DNA of 64,000 nt. Origin: Cordilura impudica (lineage: Eukaryota > Arthropoda > Insecta > Diptera > Scathophagidae). How positions within the stretch are numbered: the first letter of the stretch is position 1; each line of letters starts with the position of its first letter. The position numbers and the translations under genes are program-made. Positions 12,001 through 23,240 of this stretch are shown here, piece by piece. Location of the stretch: the NCBI GenBank assembly GCA_963682025.1, contig OY821521.1:94782051-94846050 (forward strand). The letters run 5' to 3'. The notes beneath the pieces are model-generated. The model was not told where the DNA came from. It saw nothing but the letters and a program-made list of their open reading frames with translations, and made no database searches.

Positions 12001-12226
12001 TTGTGTTCAAATTGTCACTTGAAGAATCAATTATTTTTCTACAAAGCTAATTTTTTAGTTTTTTCTGTATTTGCAATATATAGATTTTTTTTTTATATAA
12101 AATATTCTGGTTCTATCCTGATGAACCACAGTGTATATACACAAAATTTACCCAACAGCTTCAGTGATAGTCCAATTGGAAATTTTGTGTGATGAAAATA
12201 TATTTTTAAATTGTATATTTGTTTTT

Positions 12227-12930
12227 ATACCCTATAACAGTATGGGATCAGACTATAAAGACTGTGTTGATGTTCCTAACTACCAAAAGTATTTTACCTA
12301 GACAGAGCTTTTATTATACCGATCGACTCAGAATCACTCTCTCAGTCGATTTCGTCTGTACGTCCGTCCGTTTGTGTGTCCACGTAAACCTTGTAATCAA
12401 ACTACGGACCGCAAATATGAATATATTTTGATAAAATTTTGAATACAAGCTTCATAGTATGAACGCAAATGAAATTGGTGAAAATTAGTTCATGTTCAGA
12501 CCTAGTCCCCATACAAATGACACCTACGAGATCGTTTTAAATTCCATAATATCCAAATAATCACATAGATCTCGGTCAAATTGGGTTTGTGGGTGTATAC
12601 TACATCCATTTATCAGTAGTCTAAAAATAATCCGTACGAATTTCATTGTACAGATTTGTCCAAATTTGGTCTGTATATGTTTTTGCAAAAAAATAAATAA
12701 CCTTAGCAAATATGGTCGGGATCGGTCCATTTTTCCACCTTGTCCCCATATAGATATAGCTTCCGATATGAACTTTTTCCGAAGGCAAATGTAATTAATA
12801 ACAATGCCACTCAAATTTGGTTTATGCTTATTTTCGAAATCTAATTAGTTGGACCTAAGAGATATAGTCTCTAAACGCATAGTATAGGGTATCGTATAGT
12901 TGGTCTAGACCAACTATAATTTTCTTACTT
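12227..12930 (+). mobile_element. DINE-1/HINE-like element, family 1, copy b (diverged)
   Basis: Starts ATACCCTATAACAG, has CGTCCGTCCGTTTGTGTGTCC near 12360, and ends GGTCTAGACCAACTATAATTTTCTTACTT. It is clearly more diverged than the other copies: the palindrome has decayed and internal segments differ. Confidence 0.65.
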
Positions 12931-13411
12931 ATTTTTATTCTTTTTTTTTACATTCAGCAATTTTTCGTTATATTTTTCATTTTATATCGCAAAATGAAAT
13001 TGCCATGTGGCACGGATAATACTGACAATGATGATTGCGACAGCCAGGATGAGAATGATGTTAACAATTCAACTGTACGGATTTTTATTGAATTTATGCA
13101 GGAAAATATTATGATATGCAGAATAAAATATGATAAGGAAAAAATTCATTTTTATAATAACTGTGTATCAGGATAATGGCAGTAGTAATGTTCTAATGGA
13201 TAGTTAGTTATTGTAATGGATAGCTATTCAAAATAACTTAAGAAATATACATTTATTGAAAGATGATGGTGCATGATAAAGCATAAATTAAATTCAACCT
13301 AATCAAACACTTTTCGATAAGTAAGAATCATCAGATTATCTTTTATATGCAGATATAGATATAGACTACATAGATCTGTTATAAATCATTAATGACTTAT
13401 ATTACTAATTT
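12931..13411. other. AT-rich DNA with one short unassigned frame
   Basis: A 60-codon frame at 12994-13176 (+) begins MKLPCGTDNTDNDDCDSQDE and is acidic. It matches nothing I recognise. Nothing else is visible here. Confidence 0.35.
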
Positions 13412-13960
13412 TTATTTTAAGAGCGTAACGTCCGCAATTTTTAACACCGAAAAGAGTAGGGTAAGACCAGTTGCAAATTCGCGTGAATCACACCATCGTA
13501 TTTCGCACAATCCGAGCATTGTATGTTTGTAGCTTTTAATTTCTTTGCGGATCTGTTCCAGGTAGAGTGTCCTAACATTCCATGTTCCAATTCGTGTCCT
13601 TGTTTTCATGCCAAAGGTCGTGAATTTCTCTTGTTGTTACGGTTTCAGTAATCAGGGTATATTTAAGATGAATGGCTGATTGGGCCAAAGCGTGCGATCC
13701 TGGAGTTGCGGCTGCCAACATCGCACCCAGGCAAGCACTGGTTGCGCAGGGATTTAGTCCATGCGGTTGTGATATTAGTTTAGTTGGTTGGCGCCAATTG
13801 CTCTCCACGATGTTACAAGGATCACAGAAAAACTTGGCATTTAGTGGGAGCTCTAATGGCTTCCGAGACTCTCCCCTGGTAACTGCTGTCTGTCCGCGAC
13901 TGCCATGTGCAGCTACTCCACGTGGCGCGTTCGGTAGCACTCAGCTGTGCTTCCCGTAAG
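13412..13960 (-). pseudogene. LINE 5' fragment: start of an APE endonuclease
   Basis: Minus strand. MKTRTRIGTWNVRTLY followed by LGLCEIRW is the opening of an AP-type endonuclease of the LINE group often annotated as 'craniofacial development protein 2-like'. Upstream (13572-13960) is a GC-rich frame (APRGVAAHGSRGQTAVTRG, then ending DLWHENKDTNWNM) that runs into the endonuclease start in another frame, probably the 5' leader or ORF start of the same element. The remainder of the endonuclease and the RT are missing, so it is a truncated internal piece. The GC content is distinctly above the surroundings. Confidence 0.6.
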
Positions 13961-14597
13961 CAAATAATATATCATACATCATCATAAAAATGACCATGTA
14001 CAATATATTAGTAACAAGCAATTGTTACTAGAAAAATATTTCCCCCTAAAATTAAACATTTGTTATTTTATAACAAGTTGGTATTGCTAGATTAATAGTG
14101 GTAAACTAATAAATTTACAATAAAATATTAGACAACTATCACTGCTGAAGAAACCAACCATCACACAGAAAAAAAATTGATTGATTTTTGAAATAATTTA
14201 AAATGCAAAATATGCTCTTCATTGCTGACCTTAATAAATTATTTCTTATAAAACGAAAGTAACTACAAAAGCAAATTAAATTCCGTTTTCCAATCAAAGA
14301 ATTTATACAAATTAGAAAACCAATTCAATAGAGCAAAAAAAGCAATATAAATTTACTATTATTATAAATATTGGGGATTGGAATTACTAACTCTATTAAG
14401 AACAGCTTTTAAAGAGAAATTATATAAAAAGAACTTGAAATAAATTGTTTGAATTATTTTTCGGCTATAACAAAAGAAAAAAATCTTATAACCATTTTTG
14501 GTTTTTATAACTGAAATAAAATCAAATTCTTTGTAAATACAAAAAAAAAAAAAAAATAGTGAAGTATATGACCCAACGCAAATTTCGAGTTATTTTT
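13961..14597. other. AT-rich DNA, no gene seen
   Basis: Long A/T runs, including an A-run near 14540. No element end recognised. Confidence 0.5.
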
Positions 14598-15306
14598 ATA
14601 CCCAAACCACATAGTGGTATTGGTTTGGGTATAATGACTTTGTGCTGCTGTTTGTGACTACCAAAAATATTTGACCTAGACCCATCTCCCCCCAATCACT
14701 AACTGATTCGATTTAACGATGTCCGTTCGTCTGTGTGTCCCTGTAAACCTTGTAATCAAACTGCATGTCGCAAATATGAATATATTTTGATGAAATTTTG
14801 TACGTAAGCTTTTGTTGGCCAGAGGATGAACGCTATTGAAATTGGTGAGAATCGGTCCATGTTCAGACCTAGCCCCCATACAAATGACCCCTATGAAATC
14901 TACATAAATTGCCATAAGATCCAAATTGTTATATAGATCTTACTCAAATTGGGTTTATATGCGTTTATTACATCCATTAATGAGTAATCCAAAAATGATC
15001 CCTATGGTACAACTCTTAGCCGATCTCCACTTAAATCTATCAAAAAACAAAAATATTGCACTGATTCTCCTCAAATTTTGTTGTATATATTTTTGCAAAA
15101 TACAAGAGACTTTACCAAACATAGTCAGGATCGGTCCATTTTTGGCCTAGTCCCCATATAGCCAAAAAATTAATAAAAATACCACTCAAATTTGGTTTAT
15201 GCTTATTTTCTATGTCCAGTTAGTTGGGCATATGTGATAGGGTCTCTAAACGCATGGTATAGAGTATCATATAGTCGGTCTAGACCGACTATAATTTTCT
15301 TACTTG
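14598..15306 (+). mobile_element. DINE-1/HINE-like element, family 1, copy c
   Basis: The left end is an expanded hairpin-like ATACCCAAACCACATAG...GGTTTGGGTATAATGAC. The right end has the intact palindrome and TTCTTACTTGTT. The tetranucleotide run is short (GTCCGTTCGTCTGTGTGTCC). An internal deletion near 15165 removes about 50 bp compared with copies f-i. Confidence 0.7.
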
Positions 15307-17103
15307 TTCATTTGCGGAAAATAAAATAAAAGACAAATATTGAAATATATTTACAAATTTAATTTGTCTAAAAAGTTTTAATATCTACTCGTATATTGAA
15401 GTAAAGCAGACTCTACAATTAGGAACGTTCCATATTGTTATTGATATTTTTTTAATAATTATTATAAAAAGAATTACTTTTTTAGAATATGTTATTTATG
15501 CACAATGTATGCTTTGAGTGAAAAAGTAAGTTGAATGCTCTTCCTTACGATTGTCGTTTGTGCAAGAGTTTAAAGACTGCGCCTCGTACCTACGGTGGTG
15601 TACTCTACTATGTATGTTTGTATGAACGTTTCGTCCATACCTTCTTTATTGAAGAAATACAGATTGTCAAAACTTTGCCAATGCCAATGAAGAAAGGTCG
15701 TCAATCCCATCAAACTTGCCTCAGTTACTGAGAAAAAAAATCCTGTCAAGCCTGTCGCATAAAGATGCCGCCAAACAGACATCAATAAATCATCTCAAAA
15801 TCTACAGGATAATGTCCTCATCATTATAAAATATCTTTGGTTCAGTGTTTTGAGCATTAAGTTTTTCATTCGTTTAAGTGACATACAATGTGTGTCATAC
15901 AATTACAAAATATATATGGGGCATTTCATGTCAAGTGATCCAACTTTTAAAACCGATGTCTTCCGATGAAATTTGCACCACGGTTAGTCCTTTTGGATAG
16001 TAGCTCAGACACAATTTTTCAACATGATTGGTCCAGAACTCTCTGAGTTAGAGGGGATCAAAATTTAACATTTTGACCAAACAGGTGTTTTTTTTCTCGT
16101 CCATGTAACTTTTTACCTCTTATTCTTAGCAAAATTTGTCCCAAATAGTTTAGATAGCTATTTCTTCAGTCTTTCGGAAAAAAAATTTTTTTTTAGTTTT
16201 TTTTCAAAATCAAAATTTTTTTTAACTTTTTTTCAAAAAAGGATTTTTTTTTTGTTGGGCTCAAAAGAAAGCTCAGGTTTTTTCTTTAGGAGCTTTTTGG
16301 TCGCTTAGTGGGATGCGAGTGGGATATCTATCGAAAAAAATATTTCGTAACTCAAGACAACGGTTTTTAAATTTTTAGCATATGCACTAATTTGAATTTT
16401 TTCCTATTAGTGTGTAAGTGTTTCCAAAACCTTAAAAATAAAGCATACACTGAGAAACTTGACAAATTAGCTTTTCCGACAGTATGTAACATACCTAACT
16501 AATATTTCATACCTTCGTTACTGTAATACCCGCAATATGTTAACCTCAGGAAAAAAAATCACGGTTTTTCTATAGAAATGTTGAAAAATATTTTTTTTTA
16601 TTTGTAATAATAATTAAATTAATATATAATAATAATAATAAAAATAAAAAAATAATGAATTTAATAAAATTTTACCGTAATCACATTAGGTCCATTTATA
16701 ACTTAACTATTTTTTAAATTAATTTATTGTAGCTGATGAAGTATTTAAGTTTTGTAAATATTTAAATACCCAGTCTTTCATCCAGCTTATTAATCGCCAT
16801 TATATGCTGCTTTTTTGCCAATCTTTTCTTGGCGTTACCAGGTTTAGCTGTTGCTTAAACTGATTTTGAAGGAAATCAACTTAAAGTGCTTAACAGATGA
16901 CTTGCCAGAAGATTTACGCGAATATCACGATTGCCTTAAATTAAGTATGTGTCCTAATGCAACAACTTCTTGCCACTTAAGTGAAGTTAAGTGAAGTGAA
17001 AATCGGGAATCAGCTGACAAATAGATGTAATAAATCAGAGTTAAAAAAAAAACACACACTGAATAAAAAACTCGTACATATATGTAAATAAACATAACTT
17101 AGA
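15307..17103. other. Unclassified AT-rich DNA with T-runs
   Basis: 15540-15790 has open frames on both strands that I do not recognise. From about 15916 (GGGGCATTTCATGTCAAGTG) through 16560 lies a T-rich stretch with GTGTAAGTGTTT and AAAAAATCACGGTTTT blocks. These loosely resemble the inverted repeats of the transposon at 48356-51799, so this may be a degenerate relative. No ends could be set. Confidence 0.3.
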
Positions 17104-17836
17104 CCAACACACACATATTTTTATTTTCATACCAATTATGTTTGTTTTTAAAGTTTCTTCGGTGCCCAACACAACCATAACTGTGTTCGTTTTAATATTT
17201 CGTTATTTACACGAACATTTTTGTATCACATACTTTTTGTTTCAATCACACATAAAGCACACATTTTTGAGTGTTGCTTTATTTGAAGTTCATGTTCTGG
17301 TACGTGTACTGAAAAAAAAAACACAGTACATGTACAATAAACAGGTTCGAGTTCAGTTATATTTTAAGTCGTATTATGGCTCGTGTAGTAAGAAAAAACA
17401 GAACATGTACAATAAACAGGTTCGAGTTCAGTTATATTTTAAGTCGTGTTTAAGTCGTGTTTAAAATATAACTGAACTCGAATCTGTTTATTGTACATTT
17501 AAGTCGTGTTTAAAATATAACTGAACTCGAATCTGTTTACATGTTCTGTTTTTTCTCACTACACGAGCCACAACACGACTTAAAATATAACTGAGCTCAA
17601 CCTGTTTATTGTACATGTTCTGTGGTTTTTTTCAGTACACGTACCAGAACATGAACTTCAAATAAAGCAACACTCAAAAATGTGTGCTTTATGTGTGATT
17701 GAAACAAAAAGTATGTGTTATAAAAATGTTCGTGTAAATAACGAAATATTAAAACGAACACAGTCATGGTTGTGTTGGGCACCGTAGAAAATTTAGAAAC
17801 GCACATAATTGATATGAAAATAAAGATATGTGTTGG
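17104..17836. repeat. 733-bp foldback palindrome (long inverted repeat)
   Basis: Left arm from CCAACACACACATATTTTTA (17104) and right arm ending ATAAAGATATGTGTTGG (17836) are inverted copies of each other over roughly 360 bp each, centred near 17470, with almost no loop. Within the arms a block of about 45 bp (ACATGTACAATAAACAGG to TTTTAAGTCGTG) is itself duplicated. No target duplication is apparent and nothing is encoded; long frames here are mirror images of each other. It could be a foldback transposon or a MITE with extreme TIRs. If transcribed it would form a long hairpin RNA. Confidence 0.8.
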
Positions 17837-17889
17837 CTGCTTTTGAACAGAACATTGTGTGTTTCATGTGTGTATTTTCTGAACCTTGT

Positions 17890-18259
17890 AATAAATATAC
17901 ACAAACCCAATTTGACCGAGATCTATATAATAATTTGGATATTACAGCAATTTCAGTCGATCTAGGGGTCATTTGTATGTGGACTAGTTCCGAACAAGGA
18001 CCGATTTTCAACAGTACCAATAGCGTTCATCCCATGGCCGATAGAAACTTATACACCAAATTTCATGGAAATATATTCATATTTGCGACGGACGCACGGA
18101 GGGTCAGACGGACTTCGCTATGTCGACTCAAAAAGTGATTCTGAAAATGATTCTGAGTCGATCCGTATAATAAAACATGGATATTTTTGGTACAAACAAT
18201 ACAAACAAACATCTGCACAAAGTCGTTATACCTTGACCACATAGTGGTATAGCGTATAA
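17890..18259 (-). mobile_element. DINE-1/HINE-like element, family 1, copy d (truncated)
   Basis: Half copy. It contains the segment from the ACAAACCCAATTTGACCGAG region through the tetranucleotide remnant (GACGGACGCACGG) to the GGTATAGCGTATAAAA end. The hairpin half is missing. It adjoins the foldback element. Confidence 0.65.
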
Positions 18260-18887
18260 AACGTAAAACCACAAAAACACAAAATCATAAAATCACACAA
18301 AAAATAAACCGCAAAATCGCAAAAACGCAGTCGTCAAAACGCAATTTCGGAATTCCGATCAAACACTCATAGTTTCACATAAGGGCCCTGGAAGTAAAAT
18401 CACTTACAAAAATTAATTTCTCCACAGGTATATACAGATTTTTAAAAAATTCTGTATTTTTGTAAATGAGTTTTTGGCATTTAAACAAACAATATTTTTT
18501 AATTCTCTTTTGTTGAAAATTGCTTACAAATTCCTTAATATAGAACAGGGGCCAAATCACCGCATTCGTTATCGAAATTTTTCTATCGAAATAATTTTTT
18601 TATTTTCCAAAATAAAATAATAGTGCCGGTTTTCTCAATGTATCGTCAAACTGCCTGTTACTGAACCAGGACATAAATTTATTGGACCGATAAACTGCCG
18701 GTTAACAATTTTGGTTTTCTCAATGTACCGACAAAAACATTATTTTCAGCTGGCAATGCCTTTCAAAATACCTACGATAGTTGGGAGAATTATTTTCAGT
18801 TGGCAATGCCTCTCAAAATTGATATGAAAGTTGGGAGAATAATTTATCTGTACGATAAATAAATAATTGGCAGATGAGTACCGGTTA
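18260..18887. repeat. Mixed simple and interspersed repeats left of the Loa LINE
   Basis: 18255-18345 is a CGCAAAATC-type low-complexity run. 18363-18570 is an interspersed repeat (CACTCATAGTTTCACATAAGGGCCCTGG) with a partial relative near 62570-62700. Its right end, GGGGCCAAATCACCGCATTC, is found inverted at 23340. 18626-18740 matches 22310-22410 in inverted orientation (TGCCGGTTTTCTCAATG, AAACTGCCGGTTAA). 18740-18841 is a 51-bp tandem duplication (TTTTCAGyTGGCAATGCC). Confidence 0.5.
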
Positions 18888-18977
18888 GGTTAGGTTGGAA
18901 GTGGCTGCTGATCCAAGGACCAGCACACTTAGACTCTGGGGTCCGTTGTGATACCACGGGACGAATGGGTGTTCCCC

Positions 18978-19800
18978 TCAGTCCCCACCGAAGAACCAGT
19001 TCGAGCTCCTAATGAAGCCCCTAAGATGTGAAATTTCCACGTTTGAGAGGTCAGAGAGATCGTGAAGAAACGGCGATCCCAATGTCCGTAATCTTGTTCT
19101 GGATAGCGCCGGGCAGTGGCAGAGGAAGTGTTCTACGCTCTCTACCTCCTCCACATCCAAGCAGCTACGACAGAAATCATTTGACGAGACCTTAAGGCAC
19201 TCAGCGTGTCTCCCTATAAGGCAGTGCCCAGTAACAACAGCAACTACCGTTGAGATCTCCCCACGAGAGAGTGATAATAGCGCATTTGTACGCTTTCGAT
19301 TCAGAGCAGGCCAGATTTGTCTTGTGATCCTACACGTTAATCCATTAGCCCATCTGTTATTCGTTATGCCAGCGGTGCGAAGCCGAAGTTCAAGCTTGCA
19401 CGATTCCAGGGGTGTACCAACACATTCCAAATCCGCTGGAACCTGTAAGGTAGTACCCTGTCTTGCCAGCTCATCCGCTTTGCAGTTTCCCGGTATGTTC
19501 CTGTGCCCTGGGACCCATATGAGCCTGATGTCGAACTGCTTGGCCATCTCATTTAAGGACGTGCGGCAGCTAAGGGCGGTTCTCGTTTTCAGGAACATTG
19601 ATCGCATGGATTTTACCTCGGCTTGACTATCAGAATAGATGTTGACTGCGGTCGTTGACAGAATATTCCGACCCAACCAGTCAGCAACCTCCTTTATTGC
19701 CAGTACCTCTGCCTGATATACACTGCAGTGGTCTGGTAACCTTCAAGCCAGATTTAGTCCAAGCTCCCCTGAATGGACTCCAAAACCAACCTGACCGCAC
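18978..19800 (-). pseudogene. Loa-type LINE: RNase H domain and C-terminal finger
   Basis: The RNase H part starts in the segment with YQAEVLAIKEVADWL and continues NIYSDSQAEVKSM, with the Asp of the second motif, then LIWVPGHRNIPGNCKADELA, the HxxxGN..AD signature of class I RNase H. A C-terminal CRSCLDVEEVESVEHFLCHC motif follows, the CCHC-like tail of Loa/I-clade polyproteins. An in-frame stop lies upstream near 19745, between the RT thumb and the RNase H. This domain would remove element RNA from the cDNA hybrid. Confidence 0.8.
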
Positions 19801-19898
19801 AATTTCGATCCGTCAGTATAGAAATTTATGGAACGCCTACTGCCTGGTGTCCTCCGAGACCAAGATTCCCTGGTCGGTATTAGTGTACAGTAGTGACG

Positions 19899-21447
19899 CT
19901 AAAATACGCTCCTTGGAGTAGTGTAATCGACGTTCAATGGCAAGTTCCTGTCATTCAGGATCACCCCGTGGCCACAATTGTAGCCCCGCCATTGTAGTGT
20001 GCTTCTTAATCGAATGGCCGATGAGGCCGCCGACTGCTTCCCTAATATGTCCAGTGGTATTAGGTGTAATAGGATGTTCAAGGCATCCGAAGGTGTAGTA
20101 CGAAGGGCTCCAGTGATGCACATGGAAGCCATTCTCTGTACCCTTGCGAGAAGGTTGTTGTTGGTGGCCTTCTCCAAAGCAGGCCACCAGACGATGTCTC
20201 CGTACAGGAGTATTGGACGGACCACCGCTGTATAGATCCAGTGAGCAATTTTCGGACTAAAGCCCCATCGCTTACCAATGGCCTTCTTACAGGAGTATAA
20301 AGCTATAGTCGCCTTCTTCACCCGCTCCTCCAAATTCCGTCTGAAGTTCAGCTTCCTGTCCAGGAATACGCCAAGATACTTGGCTCCATCAGAGAAGACG
20401 ACTTCAGTGCCGTTGAGAGAAATGGGATCGAAGGTAGGGATCTTATACTTCCTAGTGAAAAGAACAAGTTCCGTTTGGGTCGGATTAACCCCCAGACCGC
20501 AACCCCTTGCCCAGATAGGTAGCTCTGTGAGAGCCCGTTGCAGGATATCTCTAATTGTAGATAGAAACTTCCCATTTACGGCCATGGCCACGTCGTCAGC
20601 ATATGCGACTACGCTGCAGCCTTGTCCCTCCAACGATACTAGCACTGGGTTTAGCGCCAAGTTCCAGAGAAGTGGTGATAGAACGCCACCTTGTGGCGTT
20701 CCCCTGTTCACAAATCGGGATATTTCCGACGTTCCCAGTTTAGACGTTATCCGCCTGTTGACAAGCAGATTTCCAATCAATGAGATGATCACAGAATTCA
20801 CTCCTAGACTAGATAGTGCCGCTGTTATCGAGTCCGGTGTGATGTTGTTCTATATCCAAAAAGGCTGTCATAGTGTATTCTCCTGCCGAGAGCGATTTCT
20901 CGATGGTACCTACAAGCTCATGTAGAGCTGTTTCAGTTGACCTTCCCTTGCTGTAGGCATGTTGCCTCATTGATAGCAGTTTAGGGTCAATAATTCTACG
21001 TAAATAAGAGTCTATCATACGCTCCATTGTCTTCAATAGGAACGATGATAGGCTTATTGGTCTGAAATCCTTTGGGACAGTGTGTGAGCTCTTTCCAGCT
21101 TTTGGAATGAACACCACTCTTGTCTCTCTCCATTTCAAAGGAATACACGCTGTGTTTATGCAGCAAGTGAAAAGACTGCATAGCCAAGGGGAAATGTAGT
21201 CCGACACATGCTGCAATTCAGCTGGAATAATACCGTCAGGTCCCGGAGATTTGTAAGGTTTGAAGCTTTTAATCGCCCAGGTCAATGTTGGTACATTAAC
21301 TATCTCCGAAGCAATGTCCGCCGTGCTAGCGTCAGCGTATTCCAACGCCTGCAGTGACGTATGAGAATTGCCCGGAAAATGGGTGTCCAGTAGCAAGCTA
21401 AGTGATTCTCCACTCGAGGTGGTCCACACCCCCACTGGATCCTTCAA
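19899..21447 (-). pseudogene. Loa-type LINE: reverse transcriptase, active site damaged
   Basis: The fingers are intact (SPGPDGIIPAELQHVSDYI, FRPISLSSFLLKTMERMID, QHAYSKGRSTETALHELV). The first catalytic Asp is present in MTAFLDIEQ, but the residues that should follow it are deleted and the frame shifts there (about 20830-20850). Downstream the frame recovers with GTPQGGVLSPLLWNL and VVAYADDVAMAVNGKF (catalytic DD), then thumb sequence and VVRPILLYGDIVWWPAL. The deletion at motif A alone should inactivate the enzyme. Confidence 0.85.
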
Positions 21448-21452
21448 ATAGC

Positions 21453-22290
21453 CTAATGTTGAGGGGTAGAAGCCAGAACCTTTCGCAGCCTGGATGCCTC
21501 GGAAACGTCCTCTATGTTATCACAGAATTTTTTCCAAGAATCGCATTTTGCCGTTCTAATCTTCTTCTTATAGGTCTTAAGCTGCAGCTTGTACGCCGAC
21601 CAATCCTCGTCCGCTCTTGAAGACTTTGCCTTCTTAAAGAGATTTCTGCAGGAGTCTCTACCCTGCTGCAGCTCGCTAGACCACCATGGTGGTTTCTTCT
21701 TGCCCTTAGGCCTTGCCACTGGGCAAGAAGATTCTAAAGACTTGTTAAAAACCGTCGTATTATGATCTACAAGACAATCAATGTCCGCAGAGTTGCGCGG
21801 TTCGGTTAAGGGTATTGTTTCCAATAACCCGGCAAAGGTTTTCCTATACTTAACCCAATCTGTCCTCTTCAGATTCCTGGGGACACTCTCCGTTGGGTCC
21901 TTTTCTCTAAGTAAGAATTCGATATAGCGATGGTCAGAAAAGGAGTGGTCATCCAACACCCTCCAACCATCAATTTTATCAAATAGTGTATCTGATACAA
22001 AGGTAGCGTCAAGAACCTCCCTTCTAATACTAGTCACAAAGGTCGGTTCATTTCCCTTGTTACATATATACAGGTTAGTACTAAGTAAAAACTCAAAAAG
22101 CAACTCACCTCTTTCGTTTATGTCCGTACTTCCCCAGATCGGATGATGCGCATTGACGTCACAGCACAGCACCAGTTGGTGTGCAGTCCCTTCGGCCTTC
22201 CGGATCAGATTTGCCACGCTATCCGGGGGAATAGGCCCAGGATCGCAAAAATAGGCGGAGGCGAGCCAGATTGTTTTACCGATAAGCTTT
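21453..22290 (-). pseudogene. Loa-type LINE: endonuclease domain, N-terminus missing
   Basis: Minus-strand frame with LVLCCDVNAHHPIWGS and WRVLDDHSFSDHRYIEF. These are the DxNAHH and SDHRYI signatures of the APE endonuclease of R1/Loa/I LINEs, which nicks the target DNA. It continues as a basic linker (PWWSSELQQGRDSCRNLF) towards the RT. A frame change near 21450 separates it from the RT. The catalytic Asn/Glu at the N-terminus are lost by truncation. Confidence 0.8.
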
Positions 22291-22420
22291 GCGACAAAAT
22301 AGAAGCAAATCAGACATTGTGAAAACTAAATTTCTTTAATCGGCAGTTTCTCGTTGGGATAAAAGATAATGGCCTATTGAGAAAACGGGCATAAGAATAA
22401 TTTTTCCTTGTCGCAGTTAA

Positions 22421-23240
22421 CCATTTCACGACCAAACCTAAACTGCTGGAAAAAAATTTTTTTTGTGGATTCGTACTTAACGACACAACATTTCTAAATA
22501 AAAGTGTCGTCAAAAATATTTTTTTTAATTCCTTCAAGGAAAAATACATGGACCATATATATCCCATTGGTCGTCAACGGTCAAAATTAGCAACTAATTT
22601 GCTCCGTTCAAAGCAAGTCACTGATTTGTGTTTTTATTTTTTACATAAATAACTGTAGTTTTGGTTTTGCATTTATTGTAAATTTTTAATTATAGATCAC
22701 AGAGAATCGATTACTACTTTTTTAGTTTGTACTAAAAATGGAAAGGAAAATCGCTCCTTTTGTAAAAAACCTTTTTGTTTCACAAAAAACTGTAATTGCT
22801 TCGAAGATTATATTATATTATATAGATTTTATATTTTTGAGATATTTAGAATTAATCTTTTTCTAAGTCTTTTTATTTATAGTTTAATTGTTGATAAAAT
22901 AAAAATATAAACTTCTTTTTTTACCAGTACTGAATTTTGCTGAATAATAAACCGATTCCAAATATTTTGGTGTTTCTGAAAACCAAAAATACTGGTTCAT
23001 ATTAATGTTTTCGGTTCAATAACGTCCGAATTAATGACATCCAAATATCATTAAAAGAAAAACAATTTTCAGATTTTGGGGTCACCGTCTTAGGTCCTGA
23101 AAATACATTTTTTTTGGTATGGTCTGAAAGCTAAAACTATCCTCTGTCGACTCAAGTCAGCTTTAAAATAATCGGTTGAAAAATGTGGAAAATACAAAAA
23201 AAAAAAATGGGACATATATATCCCATTGGTCGGGAAAGGG
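22421..23240. mobile_element. piggyBac-like MITE flanked by TTAA
   Basis: 820 bp between two TTAA tetramers (22417-22420, 23241-23244). The ends CCATTTCACGACCAA and, reverse-complemented, CCCTTTCCCGACCAA agree at 13 of 15 positions. TTAA duplication and CCC-type ends are piggyBac features. Next to the right end is ATATATATCCCATTGGTCG, repeated internally at about 22553-22575. No transposase is encoded, so it would depend on an element elsewhere. Confidence 0.55.

Larger units (their letters stand above)
8443..12133 (+). mobile_element. Tc1-like transposon with ~230-bp TIRs, interrupted twice
   Basis: The left end at 8443 reads TACTGTGGTTCATCAG and the right end, reverse-complemented from 12133, reads CACTGTGGTTCATCAG. 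TA flanks both (8441-8442, 12134-12135). The left inverted repeat runs to about 8672. Its right partner is split: the inner part is at about 10464-10550 and the outer part at 12001-12133, with a DINE-like element (about 10553-12000) between them. A second DINE-like element (8725-9495) sits between the left repeat and the transposase. Without the insertions the element would be about 1.5 kb, the normal Tc1 size. Confidence 0.75.
18888..22300 (-). mobile_element. Loa/I-type LINE with RNase H, 5'-truncated
   Basis: Reading right to left: endonuclease (about 22290-21453), reverse transcriptase (21447-19899) and RNase H with a C-terminal CCHC-like motif (about 19900-18978), ending near GGTTAGGTTAGGTTGG at 18885. 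The N-terminal part of the endonuclease and any ORF1 are missing, so it is 5'-truncated near 22300. It is clearly richer in GC than its surroundings. The inverted repeats at 18626-18740 and 22310-22410 flank it, which suggests it landed inside an older TIR element. Confidence 0.75.

Noticed and set aside
12994..13176. 60-codon acidic frame
   Set aside because: Too short, no family, no transcript signals, AT-rich surroundings; mentioned only as part of the gap.
17138..17806. Frames of 108 and 66 codons in the foldback element
   Set aside because: They are mirror images on opposite strands of one palindrome, with no recognisable domain.
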